Shown here in pieces: positions 12,095 through 23,269 of a DNA stretch of 64,000 nucleotides (position 1 is the first letter of the stretch; each line of letters begins with the position of its first letter). The position numbers and the translations under genes are program-made. A model generated the notes under the pieces. The model was not told the origin of the DNA and made no database searches. It saw only the letters and a program-made list of their open reading frames with translations. The stretch comes from Carettochelys insculpta. Taxonomy: Eukaryota > Chordata > Testudines > Carettochelyidae. The stretch is from NCBI RefSeq assembly GCF_033958435.1, contig NC_134137.1, positions 170,389,501 through 170,453,500 of the forward strand, given 5' to 3'.

Positions 12095-13748
12095 CCAAAA
12101 GGAAGACGAATGACAAGGTAGGCCTGTTACTCAATGGGGCGGGGGAGACAAAAACAGAAAATGTGGAAATGGCAGAAGTGCTAAATGACATTTTTGTTTG
12201 TTTTCTTACCAAAAAGTTTAGAAGCAATTGAGCAGCTAACGTAGTGGATGCCAGTGAAATTGAATTAGGATCGGAGACCAAAATAAGGAAAGAACAAGTT
12301 AACCATTAGTTAGATATCTTCAAGTCACCAGGACCTGCCTGATGAATTACATCACAGAATACTAAAGGAGCTGACTGAGGAAACGTCATGGAAGACAGGT
12401 GAGATTCCAGAAAACTAAAAAGGGCACATATAGTGCCCATCTAATAAAAAAGGAAATAAGAGCAACCTGAGGAATTACAGACCAGTCAGCTTACTTTCAA
12501 TACCCAGAAACCTAATGGAGCAAATATTAAACAAATCAGTTTGAAGACATCTAGAAAATAAGGTGATAACGGCATGGACTTAAGAAAAAAATTATCAAAG
12601 CAACCTAGTAGCTGTCTTTGACAGGGTAAAAAACCTTATGGATTTAGAGAAGGTGGTACATGTGGTTTATTTTGACTTTAGTAAGGCTTTCGGTACTATT
12701 TTGCATGACCATCTCATAAACTATGAGGAACCTAGATGGAGCTACCATAAGTTGGGTTGAAAAATGGTTCACAGAGAGTATTAGAGAATCACAGTCTTGC
12801 TGTGGTCATATTGAGTGGGGTCCCACAGGGATCAATACAAGGTCCAGTTCTGTAAAATATTGTTCCCATTGATTTAAATAATAGCATAAAAGTACACTTA
12901 CAAAGTTAACAGATAATACGAAGTTGCAAGTCAGGAGTTCCAAGGCCATGAAGGATAGGATTAAAGTTCAAACCGATTTGGACAAACTGGAGAAACGGTT
13001 GAAGGAAATAAGAAATTCAGTAAGAACAAATGCAAAAGTACTCCACTTAGGAAGGAACAATCGGTTGCATGCATACAAAATGTGAAGTGACTATCTAGGA
13101 AGGAGAATTGCAGACAGGGGTGTCAGAGACCCAGTGGATCACAAGCTAAATATGAGTGAATAGTGTTACACTATTGCAAAAAATTTGAACATCATTCTGG
13201 GGTGTATTAGCAGAAGTATTGTAAACAAGAAACAAGAAGTAATTCTTCTGCTCAACTCCAGGTTGATTAGCTGTCAGCTGGCGTATTCTGTGCAATTCTG
13301 AGTGTTATATTCCAGTAAAGATGTGGACACATTGGATAAAGTCCAGAGAAGAACAACAAAAATTATTAAAAGACTACAAGGTATGACCAAAGAGGGAAGA
13401 TTTTTAAAAAAGGGTTAATTTAGTCTGAGGAAAAGAAAACTGAGAGGGGACATAAGTTTTCAAATGCATAAAATATTGTTACAAGGAGGATGGAGAAAAA
13501 TTATTATACTCAACATATCAGGATAGGAAAAGAGCTATGGGCTTAAATTGCATCAAGGAAGAAACGTTGGGCATTAGGAAAAAAAAAGTCCTCACTCTCA
13601 GGGTGAGTAAGCACTAGAATAAATTGCTTAAGGATGTTGTGAAATCTCTCATTAGGTCTAGATAATACTTCATCATGCCTTGAGTGCATTAGACTTAACT
13701 GGAAGACCTGTTGAGGTCCCTCTCAGTCATATGGTTCTATGATAATTC
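12095..13748 (+). mobile_element. Degraded CR1 LINE (reverse transcriptase region to 3' end)
   Basis: Plus-strand CR1 relic of about 1.65 kb. Conceptual translation in shifting frames gives a piece recognisable as the YFDFSKAF catalytic-region motif of CR1 reverse transcriptase near 12670-12700. A typical CR1 C-terminal part follows (near 13320-13370, PEKIVQ-like region). The element ends near GGTTCTATGATAATTC, as CR1 elements end in ATTCTATGAT units. Many stops and indels break it, so it is non-functional and old. Confidence 0.85.
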
Positions 13749-14472
13749 ATAGTGTATCTCGGAGTCCTTTACAAGAACACAGGATGCTCAGAATACTTGG
13801 CAAGAGGCTTTTCAGAGCCAGCTGACATGAAGGACCACATTTTATGAGAACAGCAATATATAATCTGTGGCACATAAGACACCATCTGAAGTCAATCCTA
13901 ATGTCTTTTGTTCCCCTAAATGTTAGCTATGTTTGAATGAAATATTAACTCATGAAGACCAGGAGCAGGGGGATCAAGCATGATTTCAGCTCTTTGTAGT
14001 TGAAAAATAAACTTGCATTTCTATTTGGTGAGAATATTACATGGTTCATGATGGAAGTTCTCCAGCTAGTTTTACGATGTGTAGTACTGTATATCTTCAG
14101 TACTCAAAGATAAAGATTCCAAAAATGTGCGTGTATGCTGCACATTTTAAAAACTATATAAGCAGAGGAAAGTCATTCAAAATACTAACACTGTTTTGTC
14201 CTACTTTTCTCCCTTTCCAATATCCTTCATGTAGGGACTGATGGTCAGAGAGCTATCACATAGCTAGGACAGTTTCACTTCTGGACACCATTTTACGCTG
14301 TTAATTGGTCCAACAGAGAATAAATCCATTGCATTGCTTACTGGAAGAGTGTTGTCTTTAACACCATAAAAGAATAAATTAAAGTGCAATATGCTATAAC
14401 TTGCTCTGTTCAAGCATCCACTTGAACAAATACTGTGAGCATATGGTGTGTATTCAGCAAAAGACTGGTCTA
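13749..14472. other. Intergenic stretch, nothing recognised
   Basis: AT-rich DNA with short open frames and no recognised domain. Confidence 0.5.
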
Positions 14473-14475
14473 TAA

Positions 14476-14731
14476 GGCTATGGCCACATAACCAAGTTAT
14501 TTCTAGGTAATAATTATTTTGAAAAACTTGGCTGTTGTCTATACTATGCAACTGCTATTTTGAAATATATTTGAAATAGTGGGTGCATTATTTAAAAATT
14601 GGTAAACCTCATTGCAGGAAGAATAGTGCTTATTTTGACATAAGCATTATATGTGCAGACCATCTATTTTGAAATAGCTAGCTATTCTGGAATGGGTTAT
14701 TTTGAAATAAGGCTGCTGTGTAGATGTAATC
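14476..14731. mobile_element. PIF/Harbinger-type MITE (256 bp)
   Basis: Flanked by TAA on both sides (14473-14475 and 14732-14734). The ends are imperfect inverted repeats of about 28 bases ending in TTATTTC. Its interior is rich in TTTTGAAATA, like the element at 27077-27885, and the end carries CTGTGTAGATG. It is degraded relative to the TTCGAA-bearing copies. Confidence 0.7.
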
Positions 14732-14734
14732 TAA

Positions 14735-15340
14735 GAGACCATAGTATATTAGCGATGGGGCATTGCCTTTGTAGCCTTCTTTATCTTATAGCAGTTGTGG
14801 GGCAAGCGGGGTGGGGGGTGTAAATGGGTAACTAGCTTAGCCTTAAGAATATCCTTGAAAGAGCTCACAAGGGAAGAGGCAATTCTTCAACTAGACCTAA
14901 TTGGAACACAGGATCGGGTTCAAAAGGTGAAAGTAGCTGGGCCACTCAGCAATAGTGACCAATAATGTAATTAAATTTAATATCCTTGTAGTGTGTGAAT
15001 GGGCGGCAGGGGAATCTCTCTCACACACCCTGCACCCCAAACCTGCCATGGTAACATTTTATTTAGACAGGGAAACATCCCAAAAATGAGAACACTTGTT
15101 AGATACAAATTAAAAGAAGCTGTCACAAAGGTGAAATGCCTGCAAAAATCATGGAGACTATTTCAAAATAGCATAATAGAGACTCGGACTATGGCAAATC
15201 TGAAAAGAAAATAAGAGGATCAGAAGAATGCCACCATTATTAAACAGCGGAGTTTAGATAGGTTCTAAATATAGCTGTTCCACTCAAAAAGGGTATCTTT
15301 GACTCAGTGTATATAAAACAATCAGGTCCGTAGCAACGTA
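14735..15340. other. Intergenic stretch, nothing recognised
   Basis: No gene or repeat identified. Confidence 0.45.
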
Positions 15341-15344
15341 AAAA

Positions 15345-15424
15345 CTATCCATTTTATTTGTTAGATAATGTCTTTAAGGTTCTACAGGATCTTTTTTTTT
15401 GTGATGCTATAGACTAACACACCT
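15345..15424 (+). repeat. Amniote repeat tail (GACTAACAC-type)
   Basis: The text TTTGTTAGATAATGTCTTTA and, downstream, ATAGACTAACACACCTACC resembles the tail of a common reptile and mammal repeat, which I associate with Penelope-like elements. The same tail is clearer at 21547-21690. Class assignment is from memory. Confidence 0.45.
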
Positions 15425-15810
15425 ACCCTTCAGTATAAGAATAGAGCGAAACTGGAAAATGTTCAAAGAAGGGCAGCAAGGATTATCATGTATATGGAAC
15501 AACTTCCATGTAACAAGAAATTAAAAAGACCTGTAGAACTCCTTGCCATAGGGTGTTGTGATGTCCAAAAGTGTAACTGGGTTTAAAAAAAAAAATAAAA
15601 AGACCTAGGTAAAATCATGGAGGGATAGATGTATCGATGGCTGTGAGCCAAGATGATTAGGGATGCAACTCCATGCTCAGGGTGACTGCCAGAAGCTGTC
15701 AGTCAGGGGAGGGAGAGAGATGTGCCTCTAACTGCATGCTCCCCCTGTAGCTCTGGTACTGGCCACTGTCAGAGAAAGTTTACTGGGTTTAGCTGGACTG
15801 AACTTAGGTA
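15425..15810 (+). mobile_element. CR1 LINE 3' fragment
   Basis: Plus-strand fragment with the C-terminal reverse-transcriptase end (GTTCAAAGAAGGGCAGCAAG, then a GGAACAACTTCC segment). After a poly-A-like gap comes a 3' UTR with ATGGAGGGATAGATGTATCG and TGCCAGAAGCTG. The same subfamily occurs inverted at 34205-34905. It is interrupted and frameshifted. Confidence 0.65.
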
Positions 15811-17661
15811 AATACGTGTGAAATTTGGAAGAACAAGGAGGATTTAGGAGAGTAGTGAAGGAAACAGCTAGAATGGATGAAGGGGAACTATCACTTGCTA
15901 AGGACTTGGCTATCCCACTGCTGTCTCAGCTAGTGATGAGCTCAATGGAATACGGAGTTAAGGAAGCAGTTCCAGGAAAGCTGTATGTGCATAGGTAGGT
16001 GCTGTTGCCACAAAGCCTGTTTTTATAACAAAAGTCTGGGGCAAAGGGCTGTGAGGAAGTGCGCAGTAGAGTGAAAACTCAGGATTTTTGCTTCATGGGA
16101 AATCGCAATATTTTACCATTTGATGCTGTTCGAGTCAGAGCTAAATCAATTCTTCCAAAATTTCCCACCAGCTGAAAATCCTGGAAAAAAGAGATTCATT
16201 TAAAAAACACAGGCATGTGCTGCAGAGCCTGGCAGCTCTCCCAGGACCTTCTGGCTGGAAGCTTGGAAGTCTGAGAGCACTGGCTTGAGTCAGGGTTCTC
16301 TGGATTTCCCTGCTGCTAAGCCAGAGCTCCCAGGGCTTTTGGACTCCTAGCTCAGCAGCACATTGCTTTGGAGCATCAGATCCTGGAAGTCCAAGGTTGT
16401 CTGCCCCATGGGCAATGCACAGAGGACTGCAAAATGAATGAAGAAAGCAGTCTGAGTTACTGCAAAAATTGAGGCTTTTCTTATCTCAATTTGGAGACAA
16501 CAGCTGTTTCTTCTTGGACAAAACACATTTAAAGTAACCTCAAGAACAACATAAAATACTAGCACAACCCTCTGTCAGAAATAATTCAGATTTGAGGAAA
16601 AAGTTAAAGGAAGAGAACTTTCAGAAGAGGGGGTAGGTTTAAAATAATTGCCATTTACAAGTGAGTTTCACAGCTTTTTGGAGCCTGTCTTGCTGACGCT
16701 TCAAGGCCAGATTGAAATGATTTCTAAGAAGACAGCATGGGCAGTGATTCTCTAGTCTAACTGCCAAAAAAAGGCAGTGTCAAAAGAACAAAGAAACACT
16801 CTTTAGAGATTCAGTTGAGGACAAAGTTTGCTCTCAAAGCCATAAACTAATTTGGTGGTTGGCACGTCATAACCCTGCTCTTACGTAAGCCCCATTTTCC
16901 TAAGCTGCCACACTTGAAGAAAAACTTATTGGGAGCAAAGTTCTAATTGCGCTCTTTTTTTTTTTTTTTAATCAACTGCTTTTGTTACAAGTCTCGTTTA
17001 TAGCGAACAGAGTCAAGGAAAGCTTTTATGAGCCTGACCTAAAGCCCACTGAAGTCAATGGAAAGACTCTTATTGACTTTAATGGACCTGAATTGGGATC
17101 TATATGAACAGATGCTTTACGTCCTCCTAAAAGCTTTTCTTAGCTTAAAGTTTGTCTTGTGAATATGGCAATGCAGGACTATTGTGGTTTTAATTTTCAT
17201 GACTCAGTTTTAGGGTACTATGTTAGCTGGGGTGATAAAGTGGGAGCCTGCTTCTCCTCTCACCAAAGCAAATGGAAGAGCTCCCACTTGTGTCAGTGGA
17301 TTCAGGATTTGGATTTAAAATAGGTGGATTTCTCTTTATGACTTGTTCTTATGCAGTTTGTGCTTGTTATGCAATTTCAAAATGACTCGCTTGATGTCAG
17401 TGAGGTAGGCTGCTGATCACACTGCTGCTGAAAGAATATCTCAGGTCTACACAGAAAATTGAATGTCAGATATTTTAGAAAGGAAAAATCTGTCTGGAAA
17501 AGCAAATAAGGGTCCTTCGGAGTTGGCAAAGCCAGTGCCTGGCACTCTAAGCTGCTGCTCCTGGTTTGAAAGTAGGGCAAGGAACGGCTGAAGAAGAAAG
17601 AGATTTTGTGAGTGTCATGTTGCTGCTGGCCACAGGCTAAGGCTGTGTTATGACAAGACAC
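15811..17661. other. Intergenic stretch, little recognised
   Basis: No gene found. A short segment at 17030-17105 with CTGAAGTCAATGGAAAGACT and an inverted partner TTGACTTTAATGG belongs to a widespread amniote repeat type (AAGTCAATGG palindrome). A (T)n run lies at 16955-16970. Confidence 0.5.
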
Positions 17662-18139
17662 TAAGGCTGGGTCTACATGGGCACATTCTATCGACAGAAG
17701 AAGCTTTTTGTCAACAAAACTTGCAGAGCGTCTACATGGGTGAAGTGCTCTGTCAAGAGTCGGTCAGAAAAACCGAGCACTTCAGCCAGCGGTGTTATGC
17801 CCCTCCCCAACTAGGCATAATAACTGAGTCGACTGAATTGCCATGTAGATACAGGGGGCCCATTCTGTCAACAGTGTAAGTCCTCCATGGTGCCGGGTGG
17901 CCAGCGCCAGGAGGCACCCTTGCTCCAGAGGCAAAACTCTTTCATCCCTGACTCCGGCCGCGTTTAAAGGGGCCGGCAGCCCCAGGCAGGAAGCTGGAGG
18001 TGTGGATACAGGCCTGCTGCACATGGCTGCAGGCACAGCCTGGCAGCCACTCCCATCAAAAATAAAAAACCATCCAGCAGCTGCAGACTGTCCCAGGGCC
18101 TCAGAGGAGGGATCACAGGCCTCTGGAAAGAGCAGCAGG

Positions 18140-18540
18140 AGGTGGGCCTCATCCTGGTCCAGCCTGGAAATCAAGGACCTGCTGCTCTCGGTGCCAAAGA
18201 GGAGGTGGTCCTGGACCTCACCGCTGAACACTATAATGCCCTGGGCTATGCACCGAGGGTCGAAGCCCTGGCAGAGCACAGTCACCCCGCCTGCTCCCTC
18301 GAGCAGGGGCAGACCAAGGTGAAGGAGCTCCACCAGGACTAAGTGGGACAGCGGTTGGGGGCAGGGCCTGCCACCTGCCAATATTATAAGGAGCTGAGCC
18401 ACCTCCCCGGGGGCAAAGGTGGGGCCCCCAGCACTGCCTCTGTGGACACTGGGGAGAGGTCTTCCCCTCGGATGGGTGCCTCACAGGAGTCCACCAGCTC
18501 ACTGGAGCCAGCCCAAGAGCCCCCCTTGGACTCAGATTCG
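18140..18540 (+). pseudogene. H1 Myb/SANT-like protein, exon 1 remnant
   Basis: Remnant of the accessory DNA-binding protein that works with PIF/Harbinger transposases. Pieces in different frames carry SWSSLEIKDLL (the start of the Myb/SANT-like domain), then QTKVKELHQD, then TCQYYKELSHL, in the order expected for the domain. At least two frameshifts separate them, and a stop follows QTKVKELHQD near 18340. A Ser/Pro/Glu-rich linker follows. It is homologous in layout to the minus-strand frame at 52233-52754 in H2. Confidence 0.75.
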
Positions 18541-19187
18541 AGCCAGTGCATGCTGGTTTTCACCCTGGACTTGACTATTCCCAGTGCCGCCAGCTCCGCT
18601 CGGGCATCCCTGGACCTGTTCATAGGACTGTTGCATCCCCCCAGGTTTGGGGGTGGGGAGGTGGGCAGGAAGTACCACAGGGCCAGCTGGGACAGCTCAG
18701 GCAGGCAGGCGCCCTGAGGGCTCGCTCTGTGCTCCCATGGCCATGTGCACCACCCCCCACACAGTGGGCTGCTGCTGGCACACTGCCAGCCCCACGGGGG
18801 GGGCCCTCTGACATCCTGGGTCATGGGGGGGCAGGCAGCCTCTGGCAAGGCCAGGTGCAGCTGAGCAGCCGACCGCAAGTTCACACTCCTGCACGGTGGT
18901 GTGAGCCAAACACGTGTGACGAGGCCCTAGGGAGGGGACAGCCACACCACCCATGCCCTGATCCCCACATGCCACCGGGCAGGGGGAGGTGATCAGGCTG
19001 TTCCCCACCAACATCCCAGGCTCACTGTGTGGCAGGGCCCACCATGCCGGGTCATAGATGTGCGCACCCGGGCCAGCAACGTCCAACAGCATGGGGGTGG
19101 GGGCTGCATCTCCTGGGGGGAGCAGGAGGCAGGGCCCGTGGGTTGTGCTGTGAGAAGGACTCACCCTTTTCCTATCTCTCCCCACAG

Positions 19188-19444
19188 CTGCACCATCTGA
19201 GGCCTGGGGCAGCCCTGCCACACACCCAGGCAGCCCCAAGGAGGAGGCAGATGTGGTGCAACCCCGAGTGGTGCCCCTGAGGGCCGGCAGCCTGCCACCA
19301 CCAGCGCATGCCTGCATCTGGAGGACATACCGCCAGATGGGTGATGACACCCTGTGGGCCCACACCGCTGCCCTCTGGCACCAGAATGAGCTGATGGAGG
19401 AGCAGATGCGCTGGGAGGACGAGCAGCCCCGGGACCGGGTGTAG
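19188..19444 (+). pseudogene. H1 Myb/SANT-like protein, exon 2 remnant
   Basis: A pyrimidine-rich acceptor TCTCTCCCCACAG ends at 19187. The frame then reads through a Gln/Glu-rich helix (HQNELMEEQMRWEDEQ), as in the C-terminal part of Harbinger Myb-like proteins. A TAG at 19442-19444 interrupts it, but the same frame continues as ASEQWLLDIVEAW, so the stop looks premature. The homologous exon of H2 starts at 51808 on the minus strand, where the acceptor AG is lost. Confidence 0.65.
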
Positions 19445-19499
19445 GCGTCCGAGCAGTGGCTGCTGGACATTGTGGAGGCCTGGATAGCCCAGACTGCCC

Positions 19500-20378
19500 C
19501 ACCTGCCACTCCCGTGCCCCTTACCATGCCAGTTACCGTGCCCTCTCCTGCCGCTGCTCCCCCAGGCCCCGTGCCCCACGTAATGCTCCACACATCCCTC
19601 CACCTGCAAATAGAAAGGCCTGTTATATGTACACATGGCCTCCCAAATGCACACCCCATCCGCATGCACCTGCTGGTTGTGGGCTGCCCTGGGCTGTTCA
19701 TAGCGGCCCTCTTCCTCTGGTACACAGCCCTGAAGGAACTCCTCCTCCTCCTTCTCCACCAGGTTGTGGAGCGCACTACAGGTGGCCACAACTGCAGGAA
19801 TGGCCTCCCCCGCACATCCTGCTGCACAAGGAGGCACTGGAACCTCCCTTTCAAGCAGCTGAAGGCCAGCTCTATGGTGTTCCTCGCTCAGGTGAGGTGG
19901 ACATTTAAGACCTCCTGGGTGTGGTTCAGTTGGCCCTCATGAGCCAAGGGAGGAGTGAGTAGCTGCATTCCCCATGATGCACAGAGGCATCTGCGTGTCC
20001 CCCCACTGTAAGCTCCCATTGGGGAATGCAGGTGCCCGCCTCCATCCCGCGGAAGAGGAGCGAATTCCAAAGGATGCAGGCGTCTTGCATGCTGCCTGAC
20101 CACCCAACATCGGCATAAAGGAACTGGCCTCGATGGTCCACCAGAGTCTGCATCAACACCGAGTGGTACCCCTTCCGATTTACAAAGCATCCGGCGCTGT
20201 GTTCTGGGGCCTGGATGGGAATATGGGTCAGTTTATGGGAATATGGCCTGGATGGGAATATGGGTCCTGGATGGGAATAATTGGGGCATCCCAGTTTGGT
20301 GAAGCTGGCCACCAGGGTGTCTACATCTGTGATGTGGATGAGCCTCCAGAGCAGGATGTGGTTGATGGCACGCACCAT
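19500..20378 (-). pseudogene. H1 Harbinger transposase, exon 2 remnant (DDE domain)
   Basis: The acceptor CCCTGCAG (AG at 20379-20380) precedes MVRAINHILLWRLIHI. The DDE nuclease domain follows: VNRKGYHSVLMQTLVDHRG, then GSMQDACIL with the second Asp, then NTIELAFSCLKGRF with the Glu. The expected first catalytic segment (LDGTHI-like) is missing. In its place lie imperfect units of ATGGGAATATGG at 20213-20280. A stop separates NVHLT from the NTIELAF segment, and a frameshift follows near 19840. The product is inactive. Confidence 0.8.
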
Positions 20379-20531
20379 CTGCAGGGAAAGGGGACCAGAC
20401 ATGGCCATGAGTCACTGTGGGGATGGGACTCCTGGGTCCTGGTGGGAACTGAAGCCTCTTTCTCCCCCTCTAGCCCTTCTCCTCCTCCCTCCATTTCCCC
20501 TCCCCACCCATGCAGCCTGAAGCTACCTCAC

Positions 20532-20990
20532 CTGCAGCAGTACAGCTCTGAACACGGACTTTCTGACCCTGAATAGGTGGCCCATGGAGCAATAACTATC
20601 TGATGTTGCCAGCTTCCACAAATCTATGGCGACCCTCTTCTCGAGGAAGAGGGCGGGCTGCATGTTTGTGTCCTGTCTGTGCCGTCCAGGGGCCAGCTGG
20701 TTGCACAGCTCGAGGAGAGTGTCTTACTGCATGTGAAATTACAAACCCACTGTTGGTCACCCCACTGCCCCATCACTACTCAGTCCTGCCAAGCAGAGCT
20801 GGCGGGATACCGCCAGATCCATCGGGCCACCCAAGGGGAGGGCTGCCAGGGTACTGGCGCAACAGGGTCATTGTCCACAGTTCTCCTCGGTGTTGTCCTC
20901 CCAGAGGCGATGGAACACCCCGATGAGGATGAGATGCAAAGGCAGCAGCAGCTGGCCCTTGCTCCCGGGAGAGCTGGGGGGCTGCCTGGC
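20532..20990 (-). pseudogene. H1 Harbinger transposase, exon 1 remnant
   Basis: Minus-strand frame containing LCNQLAPGR, DTNMQPALFLEKRVAIDLWK and then LATSDSYCSMGHLF, the N-terminal helix-turn-helix region of PIF/Harbinger transposases. It ends LLQ|GTGAGG, a good splice donor at 20530-20531. An in-frame stop follows ENCGQ upstream, near 20875. The exon joins in phase 0 to the exon starting at 20378 across a 153-bp intron. Confidence 0.75.
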
Positions 20991-21546
20991 ATGCTACAGG
21001 GGTGGCAGGAGCAGGCTGGGTCAGTGGAGGCTGGGATCCCTGCATGGAATGGTGTGTGTCAGGGGGGCTTTAAGAGCGCGCAGAGCCCAGGCTTCTGAAA
21101 GGGCTTGCCCTCCGTGCAAACCGCACTTCCAGGGTTAAGGGGCTTATTCTGTTGACAGGCCTGCGTGCGGTGTGGATGCTCTCTTGGTTATTCTGCCAAC
21201 AGTGACATCAGTCGACAGAAGCTGCCCGTGTTGACATAGCGTAAGTGATTTCTCAAAGAACTTGACAGAGTTCTATGACATGGAAGTTTTCTGGTTGAGC
21301 TCACCCGCCCTAGACCAGATCTTTTGCTCACCTCTTCCATGGCAGTTTATAGCCTTACTTTCTTTTAGTTGAGATGCATTAGACTCTAACTGCCATTGCT
21401 GATTGGCAATCGGTTTACTAGCGATCCCAGACTTACCTTCACTGGTAACAATTACATTTCTTCTGATAAAGCCGTATACAGAGCTGGATTCTTCTATTTA
21501 AATGCATTGTTCCTGAGCACAAGATACCTGCCTTGGCAGGCCAACA

Positions 21547-21690
21547 AGAAGTCTTGTGGCACCTTATAGACTAACAGATATTTTGGAGCATAAGCTTGAA
21601 AGCTCATGCTCCAAAATATCTGTTAGTCTATAAGATGCCACAAGACTTCTAGTTGTTCTCGAAGCTACAGACTAACACGGCTACCTCTCT
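21547..21690 (+). repeat. Short inverted repeat of a GACTAACACGG-type element
   Basis: Positions 21547-21597 and 21598-21650 are nearly perfect reverse complements of each other (arms of about 50 bases around TTAGTCTATAAG). They are followed by ACAGACTAACACGGCTACC. This is the tail of a common amniote repeat that I associate with Penelope-like elements. The head-to-head copy is unusual. A flanking duplication CCTTGGCAGG lies at about 21531-21540 and 21700-21709. Confidence 0.65.
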
Positions 21691-21709
21691 GGCACCTGCC
21701 TTGGCAGGT

Positions 21710-22370
21710 GCCCCTTTGCTAGAGAAATTATTGCTGGTTATGTGAGGAGGGCAAAAGTATTGTGTTGTCTAGTTATCAAGTAAAATCACAGGCTGAAAAA
21801 TTTTTAGATACAAATGGGTTAAAGACAAAGGGTGGGAAACCGATTGCTAATCACCTTGTGATCTAGGTGAACAGCACATTCTCCTTACTGGAACATGGCC
21901 CTGATGAAGAAATACACGGAAGTCATAGAAGAAGGCTGCAGCAACTGCTTTTACTGTATATTAAAACGTTTGTGCTGTGTGAACATCTGGGCCTACAGGT
22001 AAAATTGCCTTCAGTTTATTTTAAAATGTTTCCATCCCCCAAGAGTGAAAGGTACACTTGCTATTTAGTATCAGGCATGATCATGGGAAATAGAATTCAA
22101 TGTCATGGGTCTGATTTTTTTTTTTACAAGGTCAGGCATGTAACTGAATATGTCAAAATAGGGGTCTATTTGCATGTTTAATTTATGCCTCATCTGTAAT
22201 CATGGTATCTGCCCACACAATGGGAGGTTTGCAAACATTCTGGGAAGTTTGCAAACAAATTTCTGAATTGTGCAGATACTCGCGGTAACTTTTCATGCAA
22301 ATTAGATGTGCAATGCACTCCCAGCTTTTGGTATATGTGTAGATGACTGGTCTTTTTCACACCTTGGCCG
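21710..22370. other. Intergenic stretch, nothing recognised
   Basis: AT-rich DNA without recognised features. Confidence 0.5.
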
Positions 22371-22373
22371 GAA

Positions 22374-22485
22374 GAGGAATGCTCTTGTGGTTAAGACGTT
22401 GAACTGGAAGTAGGAAGATATGTGGGCTCTGTTCCTGGTTCTGCCACACATGTCTTGCCACGGGCAACATGAAATTTTTCTCTCA
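22374..22485 (+). mobile_element. MIR-like SINE
   Basis: The order of CTTGTGGTTAAGACGTTGAA, GTTCCTGGTTCTGCCACAC and GTCTTGCCACGGGCAA matches the tRNA-like and core parts of MIR. It is old and diverged. Confidence 0.55.
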
Positions 22486-22639
22486 AAATTGTTTCCCTGA
22501 AACATGCAGGTTTGGGTTGACTGAGGCCATGTTGTTTTGATCGAAACAAAATTATCTTTGTCTTCGGCAATGCCAGAACTGTTAGTTAGATTTTTTCAGG
22601 CTACATTCGGAAGGTGATTTTGTTCCCATTCACACGAGG

Positions 22640-22760
22640 TGAGGATGTGCTGATGCCAAGTGTTTAAGGCACTTAGCCAGGATGTGGGAAATGCAGGTTC
22701 AAATCCCTGTGGTGAAGCCAGAGGCTTGAACCGAGTCTCCCTCTTGAGGTTATGATCTGT
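22640..22760 (+). repeat. tRNA-like amniote repeat fragment
   Basis: TTAAGGCACTTAGCCAGGATG followed by a GGTTCAAATCCC box and, inverted, TTGAACCGAGTCTCCC resembles a widespread repeat with an inverted second half. It is not a functional tRNA, because no cloverleaf can be drawn. Confidence 0.4.
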
Positions 22761-22764
22761 TTTG

Positions 22765-23266
22765 GGATGAGTGTCTCATGCGCTCCCACCTTAATGCCCT
22801 GGCCAAAGAGAGCCGCCCATCCAGACCTCTCCTTCCCCCTCTTTGTTGCCCCCTGAAAGATTCCCAGCAAGTTCTACTGCTCATATTCGTGGCTTGTGCA
22901 GGTGCTCCGCTGCCCTTCCACTTACCAGTGGCCTGCATCTACCCCGCCTGCTGTGGGACCCGACGTGGGTCAAGGTTTCGGGTGATCCAACTGTGCTTAC
23001 AGAATCGGGCCCCTTTACAGCCTAGGCAGCCTCTGCCTTGTTTGAGAATCCTGCCTTGGGGAAAGCCGGGCTGCAGGGAGGGCTCTGAGCAGCTCCCTGG
23101 CTGTGTGTGGGGTTACGCTGGGGGTAGGGGCAGCAGTGCTTACACGACTTTGCAACTGGTAAACACTTGGGCACCCACCGCCGCAGCACGTTTGAGATCA
23201 TCAGTGGCGCCTAACTGAGGCGGATGCAGGTGCTCACCTGCTTTTGTGCATCTGGTCTTGACTCTC
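22765..23266. other. Intergenic stretch, nothing recognised
   Basis: Moderately GC-rich with short open frames and no recognised domain. Confidence 0.45.
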
Positions 23267-23269
23267 TAG

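Larger units (their letters stand above)
17665..21241. mobile_element. PIF/Harbinger DNA transposon relic H1 (3.6 kb, two genes)
   Basis: Autonomous-type element flanked by TAA on both sides (17662-17664 and 21242-21244). The terminal repeats read GGCTGGGTCTACATGGGC and, inverted, CGCTATGTCAACACGGGC, with TCGACAGAAG further in at both ends. It carries a Myb/SANT-like gene on the plus strand (18140-19444 and beyond) and a DDE transposase gene on the minus strand (20990-19500), converging in the middle. Both are broken. GC content is clearly higher than in the surrounding DNA, which marks the element as a foreign insert. Confidence 0.9.

Noticed and set aside
18697..19854. 385-codon open frame on the minus strand
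   Set aside because: It is a composite: its first part continues the H1 transposase, and the rest is antisense to the Myb-like gene in GC-rich DNA, without a domain.
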